Assembly: GCA_964059195.1 (NCBI GenBank)
Contig: CAXKWD010000005.1
Location: 145,722,265 to 145,786,264, forward strand
Direction: 5' to 3'
Origin: Ectobius pallidus
Lineage: Eukaryota; Arthropoda; Insecta; Blattodea; Ectobiidae
DNA length: 64,000 nucleotides
This document shows, one piece after another, positions 61,735 through 64,000 of the stretch. Both the position numbers and the translations under genes were made by a program. The number at the start of each line of letters is the position of its first letter. The stretch's first letter is position 1. The notes under the pieces were generated by a model. That model was not told the DNA's origin, did no database searches, and saw nothing but the letters and a program-made list of their open reading frames with translations.

Positions 61735-61990
61735 GTGCAGTGACATAGTTGGCCATGACCATAATATGACCACGCAAGCTCAGCTGTCGGATCACGCTGG
61801 TCCCCAGGGAGCTGTCAGGGTATAAATAATCACCACCAGGGTTTCTCACCCGGGGTTAAATTAAATGGGAATTATCCCTGCGTAACGCCATCCCTAATGG
61901 AATCTCCTTGGCCTTCATTGCGCTGTGCTCTGGAGATCTCGTTCCAGTATAAGCCAGGTCTTGGCTTGGGGCTTTCTTTTATATCCTAGT
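61735..61990. other. Unclassified GC-richer block
   Basis: About 255 bp stand out from AT-rich surroundings. On the plus strand are a TATA-like GGGTATAAATAATC (near 61819), the palindromic GGGTTTCTCACCC (61840-61852) and a Pol II-like spacing, but none of these proves function. On the minus strand an open frame without a start codon reads GGDYLYPDSSLGTSVIRQLS and onward for about 55 codons before a stop. I recognise neither an RNA gene nor a protein family. A transposon fragment is the most likely explanation. Confidence 0.4.
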
Positions 61991-62342
61991 CTTGATATGG
62001 AGGAGATCAGGCCAGGTTCAGTAATTTTCGCTTGAAATTGGATGCCAAGTCATTATTCAGCTGCTTGTGATGTACCAGTTTTATGATAGAAATAAATTAG
62101 GCCTATTACTCAGGATTTCGTGAAGTAGTTTACTCTAATAGAGACTGTAATATTTAGGAAATAAAAATAACAAGCAGAGTATGAGCAGAAATGTTTGGAC
62201 CTTAAATTTTTGTTCAATTTATTTTCCATAAGTTTATTACAAACTAAGACAAACTATAATGTAATATATCTTATGTATTATATGTTATGAATTTAAGGGT
62301 TAATAAACTATTTATCATAACTTAACAATTTTACATATATTA

Positions 62343-62371
62343 TGAGAGAGAGAGAGAGAGAACTAACCTTA

Positions 62372-62404
<33 letters not shown>
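62343..62404. repeat. (AG)n and (AT)n microsatellites
   Basis: AG run at 62343-62361 and AT run at 62376-62404, separated by ACTAACCTTATCTC. Confidence 0.95.
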
Positions 62405-62408
<4 letters not shown>

Positions 62409-62829
62409 GATATATATACATATATATATGCATATATATAGGCCTATCAACGATTTATGGCATTCCATTCATGTAAACTGGTAGTCGTTACCACATTGAA
62501 TCCAAATTAAAGTTGATTAATGCTTTCAAGTAACTATCATTAGGCCTACCCTAAGCGTAGAGAAAACACCTTATCCTATTTTACATCGTGATACGGAATA
62601 AGAGGCCGTATTGCATATACCGCGTTTTCAATCTGATGCATATCTTCATTGTTCACCAAGAAAGACTGAAAAAAATGTTTCAGTTAAAATTGTTAGTTTT
62701 TGTATAAGCACCTCATGTGTAAAATTTACACAAAATCGTTTAAGCATTTTTCGGGGAAATAGCGTAAAATGTAATTTTATTATTGTAAAGTGGCATAAAA
62801 AGTAAGAGAAAGCTGTCGCCAATCTTTGT

Positions 62830-63080
62830 GTTACATCCCTAGAAGTTATCTAATCCAAATATAAAATGTTTTTATACAAGTTTTGGAGTTAGGCTGCTCA
62901 CAGATAAGTTACACACAGACATGTTTCTGAAAATAGAATTTTTGGATTCAGGAGACGTCAAAACATGTAACTTATTTATGTTAAAAACTCAACTTAGAAT
63001 TTGGGGGTCGAACACAATACATCCTATACCCATATTACCTATGGTACGGGCAGAGGAAGTACCATAGAAATAAAAACGAT
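62830..63080 (-). mobile_element. Inverted copy of the 9651-10668 family, 5' part
   Basis: On the minus strand the order is GGTACTTCCTCTGCCCGTACC, then TTTTGACGTCTCCTGAATCC, AAAATTCTATTTTCAGAAAC and ATGTCTGTGTGTAACTTATC, matching the first 250 bp of the family at 9651. Confidence 0.6.
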
Positions 63081-63775
63081 ATGCATGTTGCTGTGTTACT
63101 GTCATCACCGATGGTTACAAAAGTACAAAAAAGTTTCCCATTTATACTTTGAGTACGAAGATCTTGCGTTCATTTTTAAATACGATATTCGTGTCATTCT
63201 TCAGGTAAATTAAAGGGATTTTAATATTCTTTGGATCTCGTATCCCATTTAAAGCTGTATAAAGCAGTAAGAAATATCAATTATCTGCAGGAAATTATCC
63301 AGTTGAAGAAAAATTGTTTTAACTCATTTAGTTCATGGTAGCCCTAAAACCATATTAATTAACGCTTTCATTCAGTTTTGAATGATGCCCTAACACTTCC
63401 AGGAGGCGCTTCCATTTAATTTAGAATCGTCGTGTTTCACTTTAGATATTTGTTGCTTCCGATAAATGTAAACCCTTATAGAGGCCTCTCATTTGCCTAT
63501 GTATTGAACAAATGTATGAGCGAATATTTCATGCCGTTCTGGATTCCCGTGTTATTTCCTTTCGATGATTACTTTCTCTTCTTCCTTTTATTATGACGTT
63601 TTCGTGGAAATGAATATTCAACGTCACTGTTGTTATAATCAGCTAATGCGTTTCTCAGCTATTATTGTAAAAACGAATCAAGTGGCATCATTAATTTACG
63701 ACGAGGCAGTCCATGTCATATTGTCGATAATTAATTATCTTCGAGCTGGCGTAAAGAATCATTTTATAAATTAAA

Positions 63776-64000
63776 AAAAGAGTGCGTGGAACGCCATGCG
63801 ACAGAAGTAAAACTTTATTTTATTATTTTATTTTTTCAATTTTTCATTATTGGATTTTTTCAATTTTGCATTATTGGACTTTTTAATATTGGGTTTTTGG
63901 ACTTTTTCAATTTTAGATTTTGGACTTTTTAATTTTGGATCTTTGAATTTTTAATTTTGGATTTTTAAAATTTTCGATCTTTGAATTGTTTATTTTTGGA
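63776..64000 (+). repeat. Motif-linked T-rich minisatellite, continues past window end
   Basis: Starts with AGTGCGTGGAACGCCATGCG then ACAGAAGTAAAAC (63780-63813), followed by TTTTTGGATTTTT-type repeats to the last base. It is the same arrangement as at 12780-13375, in the opposite orientation, so the motif and the array travel together. Confidence 0.85.

Larger units (their letters stand above)
60547..64000 (-). other. Partial intron upstream of exon A
   Basis: Bounded on the low side by the ttacag acceptor of exon A; the upstream donor lies past the window. Contents are AT microsatellites at 61138-61162 and 62376-62404, an AG run at 62343-62361, the GC-rich block at 61735-61990, an inverted copy of the 9651 family (62830-63080) and the motif-linked T-rich array from 63776. 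No exon carrying the first metal-binding Asp of C1a was found. Confidence 0.75.

Overview
This window looks like a stretch of an insect nuclear genome: AT-rich, almost free of long open frames, dense with degraded transposons, tRNA-derived SINEs and microsatellites, and carrying one host gene split by very long introns. The palindromic octamer TAGGCCTA recurs far more often than base composition predicts. With the very large introns this suggests a large-genome hemimetabolous insect, for example a cockroach or termite, but that taxonomic guess is inference only.

The host gene lies on the minus strand and encodes a membrane (class III) adenylyl cyclase. Six internal coding exons were assembled by hand from splice sites and reading phase: 60419-60546, 27936-28094, 20169-20307, 11418-11522, 6908-7020 and 408-569. 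All phases join without a stop, giving 806 nt (268 codons plus 2 nt). They cover the second half of the first catalytic domain (C1a) from the second metal-binding Asp, the C1b linker, and the first helix of the second membrane cassette. The N-terminus with the first membrane cassette and start of C1a lies beyond 64000; the rest of the second membrane cassette and C2 lie below position 1. No promoter, start codon, stop codon or polyA site is in the window. The five complete introns are about 32.3, 7.6, 8.6, 4.4 and 6.3 kb.

The introns are a transposon archive. Notable items are: two hAT-like MITE copies with perfect 8-bp target duplications (22281-24078 and 28248-28882), the first split by a tandem pair of Helitron-like units; a 1.0-kb element in two nearly identical copies (16137-17149, 48164-49179) and a third copy cut by another Helitron-like composite (31337-33691); three or four tRNA-derived SINE families, one copy interrupted by another element (13605-14548); four LINE 3' ends; a dead mariner transposase (53402-53830); short TIR elements at 2397-2477, 25529-25995, 56162-56430 and 57802-58582; and two A/T-rich minisatellite arrays attached to the same flanking motif (12780-13375, 63776-64000).

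No second host gene, canonical functional tRNA, rRNA or CRISPR array was found. I saw no convincing undescribed biological system. The most interesting signals are the TAGGCCTA excess, the precise empty-site reconstructions of nested insertions, the motif-linked minisatellites, a perfect 61-bp foldback at 28404-28531, and an unclassified GC-rich block at about 61735-61990.
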